Positions 8,967-18,260 of a stretch of 64,000 bases of DNA are shown here, one piece after another; positions within the stretch are counted from its first letter, which is position 1; each line of letters starts with the position of its first letter. The stretch covers positions 372,001-436,000 of the forward strand of contig NZ_AKKC02000008.1 in NCBI RefSeq assembly GCF_000282095.2, written 5' to 3'. The stretch comes from Rhizobium sp. CF080 (lineage in GTDB: Bacteria > Pseudomonadota > Alphaproteobacteria > Rhizobiales > Rhizobiaceae). The position numbers and the translations under genes were made by a program. Below the pieces are notes generated by a model that worked only from the letters and a program-made list of their open reading frames with translations, ran no database searches and was not told where the DNA came from.

Positions 8967-9191
8967 TCGATGCACGTGAGCAGGCGGCGAGTTGGATTTC
9001 GATCGTCTCGGCGCCTGATCGATATCGGTGAACCGCAGCATCACTGCGGGTTGGCTGCTTACTAAGCCTCAAAGCGTAGCGCTGGACAGCAGAAGCCGAA
9101 ATTCGCCCGAGCTTCATCCGAAAGATGCGGTTCCATTTCCGGCGGCATGCGCTATTTGCGGATGGTCCAGGGCTTTCTCTCAAAGGCGTAC

Positions 9192-10796
9192 ATGGCATCA
9201 GGACATTCCGAGACGGGAACCGCGGATGTTTGCATCGTCGGTGCTGGCCCCGTCGGATTGGCGCTCGCCTTCAAGCTGGAGACACTCGGACTCTCCGTAA
9301 CCCTCCTCGAAATGGGCGCGGGCGGGGCGGTAGATGGCGCCGGCGATATCGAATTCACCAACCGCCATCATGCTCCGTCAATGGCGGTGTCCCGCCCGGG
9401 CATCGGCGGTGCGTCGGCGCTCTGGGGCGGCCGGTGCGTCACCTTCGACGATCTTGATTTCGAGGTACGGGATCACGTGCCCTTTTCGGGCTGGCCGATT
9501 TCCCACGAGGAACTTCGCCGCCATTATGCGGAGGCGCTGGCGGTCCTCAATTGCAATGCCGGCGAGCCTGCCTTCGAGGCGATCGGCGTTTCCGACAACA
9601 GGATCGACACGAACGCCTTGGAGCGGTGGAGCCGGGTTCCTGATCTTGGACCGATTTATGGGGAGCGGCTCAAGGCCTCCAAGCGTATTCGTCTCGTCAA
9701 CGCGACAGTCACCGGCATTACTCTTGATGCTTCCGGCGAGCGTGTCGAAGGCCTCACCGTCTATCGAGATGGGCGGCAGAACCAAATCACGGCGCGAACC
9801 TTCGTCCTCGCCGGCGGAGGGTTGGAAAATGTCCGACTGCTGCTCGCCCTGCGGGAGGTGTGGCCGGAGGCATTGGGCGGTGCCGATGGCCCGCTCGGCC
9901 GTTTCTATCAGGGACATCTCACCGGCTACATCGCCGTGCTGCAGTTCGACAGGCCGAGGATCGCGAGCCACTTCGCATTCAATGTGGACGACGAGGGTTA
10001 TGTCTTCCGGCGCAGGCTGCAGATCACGCCGGCGGTCCAGGCGGAGGAGAAGCTTCTCAATTGCGTCTTCTGGATCGACGCGATTTCGGTCGCCGACCCC
10101 GTGCATGGTTCGGGTGCGCTGTCGCTCATCTACCTGTTCCTCAAAATGTTCGGTCTCTATCGTCGCCTGTCGCTCGGCTTGGCGCCGACGGCCAGGGGGA
10201 TCGAGAATATCGATCGCCGCCACCATTGGCGGAATATCCGCACCGATCGCCGATCGATATTCGATCTATTCGGATCGCTTCTCAACATGCTGGAGCGACG
10301 CATCGAGCCGTGGCGCACGCTCATCAATCCGAAGGGCCGCTATCTGCTTCGCTACCATGCCGAACAGGTGCCCAATCCCGAAAGCCGGGTCCGCCTTCAC
10401 CCTGCGGGCGGAACGGGCAGGCAGGGCGCGGTTGCCGTCGATTATCGGGTGGTCGAACAGGATCTGGGTTCGGTTCTGAAATCGCACGAGATCCTCGATA
10501 CGTGGCTTCGCCAGACCGGACTCGGTCGGCTGGAATATCTGCATGACGCTCCGGCGCGTCGGCAGGCTGTGCTCAACCAGGCTTTCGACGGCTATCACCA
10601 GATCGGCCTCAGCCGCATGTCCGGCACGCCCGACAATGGCGTGGCGGATGCCGATTGCCGCGTGCACGGCATAACCAACCTCTATCTCGCCGGCAGTGGC
10701 CTGTTCCCGACCGGTGGCCATGCCAACCCCACACTGCCGGCCGTGGCGCTGGCGCTACGGCTCGCCGGCCATCTGTCCGAAAAGCTCAGGCGATGA
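9192..10796 (+). CDS. GMC-family FAD oxidoreductase
   Basis: I use the ATG at 9192, which has an AAAGG ribosome-binding site five bases upstream. ATGs at 9147 and 9162 are in frame but lack one. The 534-residue product opens with a dinucleotide-binding loop (CIVGAGPVGLALA) and ends with the GMC C-terminal signature, a His in YHQIGLSRM and an Asn in GGHANPTLP that match the usual catalytic His/Asn pair. No signal peptide or membrane segment is clear, so it is probably cytoplasmic. The gene converges on and overlaps exoQ by 11 bases. In the classical succinoglycan cluster this flank of exoQ holds exoZ, so the enzyme may be linked to the polysaccharide or may be an unrelated neighbour. Substrate unknown. 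Confidence 0.8.
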   Translation: MASGHSETGTADVCIVGAGPVGLALAFKLETLGLSVTLLEMGAGGAVDGAGDIEFTNRHHAPSMAVSRPGIGGASALWGGRCVTFDDLDFEVRDHVPFSGWPISHEELRRHYAEALAVLNCNAGEPAFEAIGVSDNRIDTNALERWSRVPDLGPIYGERLKASKRIRLVNATVTGITLDASGERVEGLTVYRDGRQNQITARTFVLAGGGLENVRLLLALREVWPEALGGADGPLGRFYQGHLTGYIAVLQFDRPRIASHFAFNVDDEGYVFRRRLQITPAVQAEEKLLNCVFWIDAISVADPVHGSGALSLIYLFLKMFGLYRRLSLGLAPTARGIENIDRRHHWRNIRTDRRSIFDLFGSLLNMLERRIEPWRTLINPKGRYLLRYHAEQVPNPESRVRLHPAGGTGRQGAVAVDYRVVEQDLGSVLKSHEILDTWLRQTGLGRLEYLHDAPARRQAVLNQAFDGYHQIGLSRMSGTPDNGVADADCRVHGITNLYLAGSGLFPTGGHANPTLPAVALALRLAGHLSEKLRR

Positions 10797-12045
10797 TGGC
10801 CCGCCGGCCTCTGATGGGGTCGGCGAACGGGACGGGTGTCCGGCGAAGGGTCAGCCGGCCTGCGGCGTAGAACATCAGGAACGAGCCGATCTGGTACGGG
10901 AAGAGCACGTCGACTTCCACGAAAGCCCGCATCAGCAACAGGATGCTCAGCGCGCATAACAGCGTCGACCCGGGATCGCGGTTGCGGCTCAGCATCGCAC
11001 TCAGATGGCCGAAGACGTTTGTCAGCATGATCATGCACAGCAGAGCGAGCCCGATCAGACCGGTCTCGACGGTGACCTCGATGAACGTGTTGTGGAAATG
11101 GAAGCCGGTGCGGCCGGTGATGAAGAAGGCGTCCCACAACCTTTCGGCATCGGCGAAGCCGGCGACCCAATAGCCCTGATAACCGATACCCAGAACCGGA
11201 CGTTCGCGAACCGCTTCGATCCCCTGCTGCCACAGATACGTCCGTCCGGTCAGTGTCGAGTCCTTGCCGAAAATGCCGAGAACGGCGTCGATCGCGCCGA
11301 TCTGAAGCGCCCCGATCACCGCAACCACTCCGATGACCACCAGCCCGGCCACCAGCAGCTTGCGGTGGTTGGGGGAAAGGTGTGCGACCGGCATGTAACC
11401 GGCGCAGAGCGCCAGGACGCCTGCGGTAGTGATGGCCGAGGTCGCCGATTGCGAGGCGAGAAGGCAATAGGCGCTCAAGAGGCCGACGCCGCCCGAAGCA
11501 ATCAACCAGGGGCCTTTCTGCCGCCAGATGAGCAGATAGGACGCCGCAAAGAAAAGGCCGAGCGAGGCATAGAAGCCGAGCTGGTTCTTCGAGGAGAAGG
11601 CGCCGACGAAACTGAAGCTGCCGTCGATCGCATCGTAGAGATAGGTGCCGAACAGTATCGAATACATGAGCACGACCGCGGTGCCCAGGATCGCGCCGCG
11701 GGTCAGTGTCAGCACGCTGATCGTGCGCATGGCGATCAGCGCGCAGACCACGTGGGTCAGATATTGTATCGCGGTCCGCAGCGAGATGCCGAAGGCCGGC
11801 GACCAGAAGGCGGAGATGAAGCAGAACAGCGCAAATCCGAAGATCCAGAGATATTTGAGGTAATTGCCGAGTGCCTGCCGATAATCGGCGAGCACGAGCA
11901 GAAACCACAGGCCGTAATAGACGAGGATCGAAATCGGCCCGAACCGGCTCGAATAGGCGAACATGAAGAAGGACAGCGCGACCGCGGCCACGCCGTAGAC
12001 TTCATTGTGAGCCGGATCTATCAGCGCGGATCTGGCAATCCTCAT
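10786..12045 (-). CDS. exoQ: Succinoglycan polymerase ExoQ (O-antigen ligase/Wzy family)
   Basis: 419 residues with about ten hydrophobic membrane segments and a large periplasmic loop around residues 265-320 (GRTYLWQQGIEAV, GIGYQGYW, HFHNTFIEV), which is the Wzy/WaaL signature region. ExoQ polymerises lipid-linked octasaccharide repeats of succinoglycan at the periplasmic face of the inner membrane, together with ExoP and ExoT. It is the last gene of the exoY-exoF-exoQ operon, starting 7 bases after the exoF stop. Identity rests on the family features plus its fixed place beside exoF. Confidence 0.9.
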   Translation of the reverse strand: MRIARSALIDPAHNEVYGVAAVALSFFMFAYSSRFGPISILVYYGLWFLLVLADYRQALGNYLKYLWIFGFALFCFISAFWSPAFGISLRTAIQYLTHVVCALIAMRTISVLTLTRGAILGTAVVLMYSILFGTYLYDAIDGSFSFVGAFSSKNQLGFYASLGLFFAASYLLIWRQKGPWLIASGGVGLLSAYCLLASQSATSAITTAGVLALCAGYMPVAHLSPNHRKLLVAGLVVIGVVAVIGALQIGAIDAVLGIFGKDSTLTGRTYLWQQGIEAVRERPVLGIGYQGYWVAGFADAERLWDAFFITGRTGFHFHNTFIEVTVETGLIGLALLCMIMLTNVFGHLSAMLSRNRDPGSTLLCALSILLLMRAFVEVDVLFPYQIGSFLMFYAAGRLTLRRTPVPFADPIRGRRAIIA

Positions 12046-12052
12046 GCGGTCC

Positions 12053-13309
12053 TCATTGCATCAGCAGTTCGGCGGTAACCTTGACGACGTCGCCGGGGAG
12101 AAGCCTGTCGTTTTCGCCGACGACAACTTCTTTCGGCCCCTGGCCGTCGTCCCGCACCACGGTGTATTTGATGGCGGCGGACTTGCCGGAGGGATCGAAT
12201 TTCAGCGCTTCGGCCGATTGGGCCACGGCTTCGGACATCAGCTCGCGGCTGGTGCCGAGCTGCAACCCGAGCTTTTCGAGCTCGGCCTCGGTATCCTGCA
12301 GCTCCTGGGCACGCTGGGCTTCCCAATCATTGCGCAGGTTGATCTCGTCCTGGTTTGCCTTGCTGATGTCCTGCTTGGCGCGAAGTGTCGCCGTATCGAT
12401 ATCGAGGAGGTTCGATTCGATGGTGGCTGCTCTTTCCTCGGCGGTGATGCGGCGGCTGGATGTCGCCAGGCCCTGTTCGGTCAGCTTCGCCATCTTTTCC
12501 CGGTCCTCGCTGACGATCTGCAACTGCCGCTTCTGGGTCTCGGTCTTCTGGCTCAGCGACTGGACCTCGTTTTCGAGCAGTGTTCGCAGTTCGGTAAGTG
12601 CCTTCAATTGCAGTTCGTAGCGGTCGCGCCGCGATTTCATCAGCGAGGCCTCGCCGGCGATCAGTTTGCTGGCATTGCCGACATCCTTGAGTTCCGGAGG
12701 AATCTTCAGTTCGGTGGCTCCGTCGACTTCCGCCAGAAGCCGGGCACGGCGGGCGACAAGCCGCCCGCGTTCGGAATCATAGACGGAGGCGTCGCCGCGC
12801 GCATTGATGAAATCGCGAGCGAAACGCTGCCCCGAATCGGACCTGCGAAGGCCGCCCGCGAGGGTAACGGCTTTGAGGACGGTCAGGTTGGGCGCATAGG
12901 GATACTCACCCGGTGTATGAACGTCGCCAGCCAGAAAGACCGGCCGGAACTGGGCGATTTCCACGGAAGCCGACGGCAGGTTGCGCAACGCGAATTTGCC
13001 GCGCAGTTCTTCGCCGATGGTTCTGGCCACTTCGCCCGCCGTCTTGCCGGCTGCCGGAAGGTCGCCGATGAAGGGGAGCGACAGCGATCCGGTCGGCCCG
13101 ATGGTATAGTCGCCGCTTACTGCATCCCAGTTGCGGATCGTGCCGTCGGCTGGTTGCCACTCGGCGACGCGGACGCGCAGCTTGTCCATCACGCCGAGGC
13201 GATAGCCGGTCTCGTCCGCAGACGCGCTACCGGCCAGAGCGACTGTGATCGCACCGGCCAGAAAACATAAAGCACGCAGGCTCCTCGCGGAGGCGGTTTG
13301 TGTCTGCAT
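12053..13309 (-). CDS. exoF: Polysaccharide export protein ExoF
   Basis: The ATG at 13309 follows an AGGAAA ribosome-binding site and opens a 418-residue protein with a typical signal peptide (FLAGAITVALAGSASA). A polysaccharide biosynthesis/export (Wza-like PES) segment follows at about residues 32-115 (YRLGVMDKLRVRVAEW, SGDYTIGPTGSLSLPF, with a SLBB-like region VFLAGDVHTPGEYPY). A long coiled coil runs over about 200-330 (ERAATIESNLLDIDTATLRA). ExoF is needed for the first galactosyl transfer by ExoY and for export in S. meliloti. Second gene of the exoYFQ operon; 101 bases separate it from exoY. Confidence 0.92.
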   Translation of the reverse strand: MQTQTASARSLRALCFLAGAITVALAGSASADETGYRLGVMDKLRVRVAEWQPADGTIRNWDAVSGDYTIGPTGSLSLPFIGDLPAAGKTAGEVARTIGEELRGKFALRNLPSASVEIAQFRPVFLAGDVHTPGEYPYAPNLTVLKAVTLAGGLRRSDSGQRFARDFINARGDASVYDSERGRLVARRARLLAEVDGATELKIPPELKDVGNASKLIAGEASLMKSRRDRYELQLKALTELRTLLENEVQSLSQKTETQKRQLQIVSEDREKMAKLTEQGLATSSRRITAEERAATIESNLLDIDTATLRAKQDISKANQDEINLRNDWEAQRAQELQDTEAELEKLGLQLGTSRELMSEAVAQSAEALKFDPSGKSAAIKYTVVRDDGQGPKEVVVGENDRLLPGDVVKVTAELLMQ

Positions 13310-13410
13310 GGATTTTTCCTCAAAAGGCGCGGAACAAGGTCCGCGCTCGAAGCCCGCCAAATTCGCCGATCCCGTCAAGGTCCCGGCGCATCAGCAGAGG
13401 GGATGGATGA

Positions 13411-14091
13411 TCAGTAACTGCCGCGCGCCATGCAGACGGCGGGGATCGTTTTCACGATGATTGCGACGTCGCCGATGAGCGACCAGTTCTGGACGTAGTG
13501 GGTGTCGAACGCGATGCGGGTTTCGTAGGAAACGTCGTTGCGGCCGCTGATCTGCCAGAGGCCGGTAAGGCCCGGGCGGGTGCTCAGGTAGTAGGCCGCG
13601 AAGCTGTCGTAGAGGTTCAGTTCCTCATCCACCACGGGCCGAGGACCGACAACGCTCATATCACCCCGCAGGATGTTGAGAAGCTGCGGAAGCTCGTCGA
13701 GGCTGAGCTTGCGCAGCACGGTACCGACGACCGTCACGCGGGGATCGGCCTTGAGTTTGCGTGTCGCTCGCCATTCCTCCGCGGCCTGCGGATTGGCTTT
13801 CAGGTGGTTTCGCAGGAGTTCGTCGCCATTGACGGCCATCGTGCGGAACTTGAGGCATTTGAAGGTGCGGCCGTTGTGGCCGATCCGACGATGCCCGTAG
13901 AGAATGGGGCCATGGTCGGAAAACTTCACCAACGCCGCGATCATCAGGAAGATGGGACTGAACAGGATGAGGGCTAGGGCGGCGGCAGTGATATCGAAGC
14001 TGCGTTTTGCCAAGCCCCCAGTTGGGAGGGTCATGCGGGCTTGGTCTGACGTTGAGAACGGCGAACCTGCCGAACGTGTCGCTGACTTCAT
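13411..14091 (-). CDS. exoY: Undecaprenyl-phosphate galactose phosphotransferase ExoY
   Basis: 226 residues. An N-terminal hydrophobic anchor (about residues 30-55, ITAAALALILFSPIFLMIAAL) precedes the bacterial sugar-transferase domain, with FRTM near residue 85, LDELPQLLNILRGDMS, VGPRP and the GLTGLWQISGR box. It transfers galactose-1-phosphate to the lipid carrier, the priming step of each succinoglycan repeat. The ATG at 14091 has a GGAG site eight bases upstream. It heads the exoYFQ operon and is divergent from exoX, whose product antagonises ExoY. An unusually long 727-base intergenic region lies upstream. Confidence 0.95.
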   Translation of the reverse strand: MKSATRSAGSPFSTSDQARMTLPTGGLAKRSFDITAAALALILFSPIFLMIAALVKFSDHGPILYGHRRIGHNGRTFKCLKFRTMAVNGDELLRNHLKANPQAAEEWRATRKLKADPRVTVVGTVLRKLSLDELPQLLNILRGDMSVVGPRPVVDEELNLYDSFAAYYLSTRPGLTGLWQISGRNDVSYETRIAFDTHYVQNWSLIGDVAIIVKTIPAVCMARGSY

Positions 14092-14233
14092 AGAGTGAAC
14101 TCCATTGAGATTTTGCGATAGTCGGTGCCATTACGGCGCGTCATTGAGCGCCAATGTGATAATAAGTCTGTGTTCGGAATTTGATGAAGGTCAAACTTTT
14201 CCACCGGCGGAATCCGGCGGAGGGCTGGAGCCG

Positions 14234-14260
14234 GTTTCCAACCCGCGATTGGTTGGGAAC
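14234..14260. repeat. Stem-loop in exoY upstream region
   Basis: GTTTCCAACC (14234-14243) and GGTTGGGAAC (14251-14260) pair over ten positions, one as G-T, around a 7-base loop. It lies about 145 bases upstream of the exoY start and could sit in its 5' leader or be a protein-binding dyad. Confidence 0.45.
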
Positions 14261-14284
14261 AACTTCGGAGATATACGCCGAAAG

Positions 14285-14300
14285 TACAGTCAATACTGTA
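14285..14300. promoter_or_regulatory. Perfect palindrome TACAGT-N4-ACTGTA upstream of exoY
   Basis: A 16-base perfect dyad (TACAGTCAATACTGTA) about 190 bases upstream of exoY and 520 upstream of exoX, in locally AT-rich DNA. Its form suits a dimeric helix-turn-helix regulator. Which one cannot be told from sequence. Confidence 0.45.
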
Positions 14301-14818
14301 TTAGGCGTGTAAAATCGGTTGAATAGCTAATATTCCCCACCTGCTTCAAACTTATCGTCGCTCCGTAGCCTGGGCGCGGTCTAGTCATAGATCGCCCCGC
14401 TCTTCAAGATGGGGACCAAAGAAGCTTGCGCCCGGGACCAAAGGCCCACTCTTGTTGCGTCGCAATACAATGCTGCGATGCAGCAGCGGCTTTCGCTTCT
14501 GAGTGAGCTTTGTAATAAAAGTTGATCGAATTTTGAGCGAGTTGAGAGAGGCGGCAGGACAATTCGTTCCAACGGGGACGAATCGGGGCGGAAATGTGGC
14601 GAAATCACGGCACTTTCCTTGTGGTACTGAGATAGTGGCCGATTCACAGCCTGCACTATTTATTCGGAACCTCCCTGACCTTACGAAAGTTTCACCACTA
14701 GTCTGGCATTATCGAGATCGGAAACTTGAATCCTCTCCAGCAGACTCATATGGTTGTTCTATCGGGAGAGGAGCCTGAAAATTCACGAACTGAACTTTTA
14801 TGTTCGGGAGGAACGATC

Positions 14819-15109
14819 ATGTACGCGCCGCGCGTCTTCATCTGCATGACAGGGACTCTGATCGTGTTCGCGGTGGCTGCGTATTTTATCAGCGGCTCGG
14901 CCTATACGGCATTCATACACACGCTGCTCTGCGCCGTGCTTCTTCAAGTCGGATATTTCGTCGGCATTCTCTACCTGGTTCGCCGCGAAAAAAAGCTTCT
15001 TGACGAAGGCTTGGGTGAGACGGCCGGCGTCAAAAGCTCCAAGGATGGCAGCCGGCGTGACGGGTTGCGTGCCGATACTGCTCCGAACCTTCCGGCCGGC
15101 GATACCTGA
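14819..15109 (+). CDS. exoX: Exopolysaccharide production repressor ExoX
   Basis: The ATG at 14819 is preceded by a GGGAGG site. The 96-residue product begins MYAPRVFICM, the conserved opening of ExoX, followed by two membrane segments (about residues 8-27 and 33-57) and a basic, Ser/Asp-rich cytoplasmic tail. ExoX is a small inner-membrane protein that lowers succinoglycan synthesis post-transcriptionally by counteracting ExoY; the ratio of the two sets output. Its position between exoY (divergent) and exoU matches the S. meliloti layout. An in-frame start at 14726 adds an unrelated 31-residue extension and is rejected. Confidence 0.9.
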   Translation: MYAPRVFICMTGTLIVFAVAAYFISGSAYTAFIHTLLCAVLLQVGYFVGILYLVRREKKLLDEGLGETAGVKSSKDGSRRDGLRADTAPNLPAGDT

Positions 15110-15195
15110 CAGCGGGGAAGGTTTTTTCCGGCAATTTCACACCAGGGCCATTTTCCTGAGCCCATAGTTGCGGGTCGGCAACTATGGAGAAGGCT

Positions 15196-16200
15196 ATGGC
15201 TGGACACTCTTCCGAGACGATCTGCGTCATCATCGCGGCCAAGAATGCTGCGGAAACGATTGGAATTGCAGTCCAATCCGCCTTGAACGAGGTGTATGTC
15301 AGCGAGGTCGTGGTGGTCGATGACGGCTCTACCGACGGTACCGCAGATGCCGCGCGCAATGCCGACGACAGGTCGGGACGGTTGACGGTCGTCTCGTTCG
15401 AAAAGAATCGCGGACCCTCGGCTGCCCGCAATCACGCCATCGCCATATCCAGTGCGCCTCTGATCGGCATCCTCGATGCCGACGACTTCTTCTTTGCCGG
15501 CCGGTTCAAGCCGATGCTTTCGGAGGACGGCTGGGACTTTATCGCCGACAATATCGCCTTCATCTACGAACCGAGCGAATCGATCTGTCCGGAACGGTTC
15601 GAGACGCGAGCACGGACCATGTCGCTGGTTGAATTCGTGGAAGGAAACATTTCCAAGCGCGGCGTCAAACGCGGCGAGACGGGGTTCCTGAAGCCGGTGA
15701 TGAGCCGGGCGTTTCTTGACGCCCACGGCCTTCGTTATGACGAGAACATGGGCTTCGGCGAGGATTACGACTTCTACGCCCGGGCGCTTGCCAAGGGCGC
15801 GCGTTACAAGGTGATCGAACATTGCGGTTATGGCGCCATCGTGCGCCATGATTCGCTGAGCGGCCGGCACCTTACCGAGGATCTGCGCAAATTCTACGAG
15901 GCGGACAACGCGATCTTGGCCGATCCGGCACTTAGCGAAGATGCAAGGGCGGTCATTACCCGGCATCGCGACTTTATCCGCGACCGGTACGAGCTGCGCG
16001 CCTTTCTGGACGTCAAATCGCAGGCGGGGAAGGGTGCCGCTATCCGCCACATACTCTCCCGCCCGCAGGTCCTGCCGGCCGTCGCCAAGGGTATCTTTCT
16101 CGACAAACTCGATCTCCTGCGCGCCAGGTCGTCCAAGCCGCAGGCCCAGCCGGCCAGCATGCGCTATCTTCTGCCCGGCATTCCCGCTGTTCAGAAATAG
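15196..16200 (+). CDS. exoU: Succinoglycan glucosyltransferase ExoU (GT2)
   Basis: I start at the second ATG (15196), which has GGAG six bases upstream; the ATG at 15184 has no such site. The 334-residue GT-A fold has the opening strand ICVIIAAKNAAETI, the VVVDDGSTDGT nucleotide-sugar motif and the ILDADDFF acidic motif, followed by the GEDYDFYARAL acceptor-side motif. In S. meliloti ExoU adds a beta-1,6 glucose as a late step of the repeat unit. It converges on exoV with a 10-base overlap. The family is certain; the linkage assignment comes from synteny. Confidence 0.88.
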   Translation: MAGHSSETICVIIAAKNAAETIGIAVQSALNEVYVSEVVVVDDGSTDGTADAARNADDRSGRLTVVSFEKNRGPSAARNHAIAISSAPLIGILDADDFFFAGRFKPMLSEDGWDFIADNIAFIYEPSESICPERFETRARTMSLVEFVEGNISKRGVKRGETGFLKPVMSRAFLDAHGLRYDENMGFGEDYDFYARALAKGARYKVIEHCGYGAIVRHDSLSGRHLTEDLRKFYEADNAILADPALSEDARAVITRHRDFIRDRYELRAFLDVKSQAGKGAAIRHILSRPQVLPAVAKGIFLDKLDLLRARSSKPQAQPASMRYLLPGIPAVQK

Positions 16201-17135
16201 TCGCGGCGGATCCCTTCCAGCATCATCCGGAACTTCTCCTTGCGCTGGGCCAGCGTTTCGTCGGGGCTGAGCCGAGCTTCTGCGCGGCTTGCCTGCCAGA
16301 GTGCCAGCACGGAGGGGGCAGCGAGAAACTGCTTCGCCATGCCGCGAAGGCCAGTCTGCGATGGCGACGTACGGGTGAGGACTTCACCGCTGTGGGCATC
16401 CGGCGCCGCCTGATGGGCGGGTTGCTGGCCGTCGAAGCTGATGCCCCAGAAGCGCGAGCGTTTGGCCACCGCTTCGGCTCGCGTGGAGACCGGCACGTAA
16501 CGAGGTTCGTATGTCGTCCCCACCGATGCGGCCCAGTCGTTCCACTTGAAATTGTTGATGGAACGGGAGCTGCTGACGGCCACCCACGGCACCCGGAAGG
16601 CGTCCGCCAGGATCGCGCCATGCATTGATTCGGCGATGATCAGTTCCGATTGGGCGATATGACGGATAACCGATTTCGCCTCCCCGCGTGGATCGAGATA
16701 GGTGAGGCCGACGGGCTCGCAGACGGCGTTCCACATGCCGAACTCGGCTGATTCCCAATGGGGAATGAAGGTCTTCTTGTGGATTTTCGGCAGGTTCCGG
16801 AACTCCGGCATGTCGGCGATCATCGCTGCGGGGTCGGTGATCGCCTTGTCGGGCGAAAGGCCGAGTTTGGCGGCTGTCAGCGGCCCGCGGACCGCCCGTA
16901 TGTCCCATTCGGAGGGATCGCTGACGTCCGGCGGCGTGCCGTAGCCATAACCGCTGCCGATGACGAGTTTCTTCTGCCCGGCAGGCAGGAGGATGGGATT
17001 GAGGACGGTGCCGACACCAACCAGCAGGGTGTCGGGATGGACGTCCCGGAAGCCGGGAAGCAGCGCGTCCCAGAGCCAGAGATTGAGATCGTCGCCGAAA
17101 TTGCCGTGATGAGATTCCCAGTAGTACGCTTTCAT
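16191..17135 (-). CDS. exoV: Succinoglycan pyruvyltransferase ExoV
   Basis: 314 residues of the polysaccharide pyruvyl transferase family. The opening YYWESHHGNFGDDLN is the phosphoenolpyruvate-transferase family start, and IRAVRGPLTA and SELIIAESMHGAILADAF are its conserved central motifs. It puts a ketal pyruvate on the terminal glucose of the repeat unit in the cytoplasm. Ribosome-binding site GGAGG upstream of the ATG at 17135. It lies 44 bases downstream of exoW on the same strand and is probably co-transcribed with it. Confidence 0.93.
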   Translation of the reverse strand: MKAYYWESHHGNFGDDLNLWLWDALLPGFRDVHPDTLLVGVGTVLNPILLPAGQKKLVIGSGYGYGTPPDVSDPSEWDIRAVRGPLTAAKLGLSPDKAITDPAAMIADMPEFRNLPKIHKKTFIPHWESAEFGMWNAVCEPVGLTYLDPRGEAKSVIRHIAQSELIIAESMHGAILADAFRVPWVAVSSSRSINNFKWNDWAASVGTTYEPRYVPVSTRAEAVAKRSRFWGISFDGQQPAHQAAPDAHSGEVLTRTSPSQTGLRGMAKQFLAAPSVLALWQASRAEARLSPDETLAQRKEKFRMMLEGIRRDYF

Positions 17136-17179
17136 GCGGGCCTCCGTGGGATGATGAATTGAAAAGGAAACGCAAGCAT

Positions 17180-18148
17180 TTAGCGTGCGCCGCGGCCGAG
17201 TTTTCCGGCCCCGAGTTCGAATGCCGCCCGGATCAGTGCGGGATCGCGCGTCAGCCAGCGGGCGAGCAGGCCGAGATCCGGAGCCTGGCCGCGTTTCACC
17301 CGTCCGGCCTGGCTCCAGAGCGCCTGCCGGCGGGCGGTGTTCTTGTAGGAGGCGATCGAGGCGACGTCACTGGGGCGGGACCGGAATCGCTCCTCCAGCG
17401 TATCGAGCGCCACCCAGGTGTTGAACTGCTGCCGCAGGAACTGCGGCGACCGGTTGTCGATGCTGTGAAAGATGTTGAGGCCCATGCCGCGGGCGGCGCC
17501 CTCTTCGTCGCAGAGCAGGGTTCGCTTCGATTTCAGGATGCAGTCGACGAAAAACAGCACGTCTTCCGCTGCCAGCCGCAACGAGGGGTCGAAACGGACC
17601 GTTTCGAAGACCGGCCGGGCGATGACCATGCAGGAGAGATGCAGGAAGCTCCAGTTCTTCAGCATCACGCTGGCGAGATCGGGCATCTCGATGAGCAGCG
17701 GCTTTTCGGAAAGCCGTGTACCACCCTCGGCCTGTTCGAGCTCGGCCATGCCGAAGTGGTAATAAAATTCGGCGCTCGCCTGCATCGAGGCCCAATAGCA
17801 CTCCGCATCGAACCGGGTCATGCTCTCATAGGCGTTTTTCAGATGATCCGGCAGCCAGACGTCATCCGAATCGAGAAGGGCCGCGAAACGCGTCGTCGGG
17901 CCCAGGTTATCGAGGCCGGTATTGCGTGCGGCACCCGGCCCGCCGTTCTGTTGGCGGATCACACGGATGCGAGATTTCCAAGCATCTTCAATGCCTTGAA
18001 GTTCCGTATCGGCGGGTAGGGGTGACTCGTCGTCGACAATGACTATATCGAAGTCCTGATAGCTTTGCTCGAAGATGGATTTCAGTGCGCGGCGAAGAAT
18101 GCCGGCTTCCTTTTGGTAAAATGGGATAACAACCGTGAACGTCGCCAT
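17180..18148 (-). CDS. exoW: Succinoglycan glucosyltransferase ExoW (GT2)
   Basis: 322-residue GT-A glycosyltransferase with the opening FTVVIPFYQKEAGIL, DIVIVDDESPLPADTEL for the nucleotide-sugar site and ALLDSDDVWLPDHL for the acidic motif. The N-terminal 250 residues are the catalytic domain and the rest is basic. ExoW adds the terminal beta-1,3 glucose to which ExoV attaches pyruvate in S. meliloti, and the two genes are adjacent here also. Divergent from exoT across 112 bases. Confidence 0.88.
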   Translation of the reverse strand: MATFTVVIPFYQKEAGILRRALKSIFEQSYQDFDIVIVDDESPLPADTELQGIEDAWKSRIRVIRQQNGGPGAARNTGLDNLGPTTRFAALLDSDDVWLPDHLKNAYESMTRFDAECYWASMQASAEFYYHFGMAELEQAEGGTRLSEKPLLIEMPDLASVMLKNWSFLHLSCMVIARPVFETVRFDPSLRLAAEDVLFFVDCILKSKRTLLCDEEGAARGMGLNIFHSIDNRSPQFLRQQFNTWVALDTLEERFRSRPSDVASIASYKNTARRQALWSQAGRVKRGQAPDLGLLARWLTRDPALIRAAFELGAGKLGRGAR

Positions 18149-18260
18149 GTTTTCGCCCCTGCTTTTTCAAAGAATTGCAAGCCGCTGACTTTTGTCGGGC
18201 TCCGGGTTAGCGGCAGTTCGCTGCCGTATCGAATGACCTCCAGTAACAGGATTTGATCAT

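Larger units (their letters stand above)
14092..14818. promoter_or_regulatory. Long exoY-exoX divergent regulatory region
   Basis: 727 bases without a convincing gene, AT-richer than the flanking genes. It contains a perfect 6-base dyad with a 4-base spacer (14285-14300), a 10-base stem-loop (14234-14260) and a tandem CCGGCGG repeat near 14205-14221. It must contain the promoters of both the priming transferase operon and the repressor exoX. I could not identify a specific regulator box (for example ChvI, MucR or PhoB) with confidence. Confidence 0.6.
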
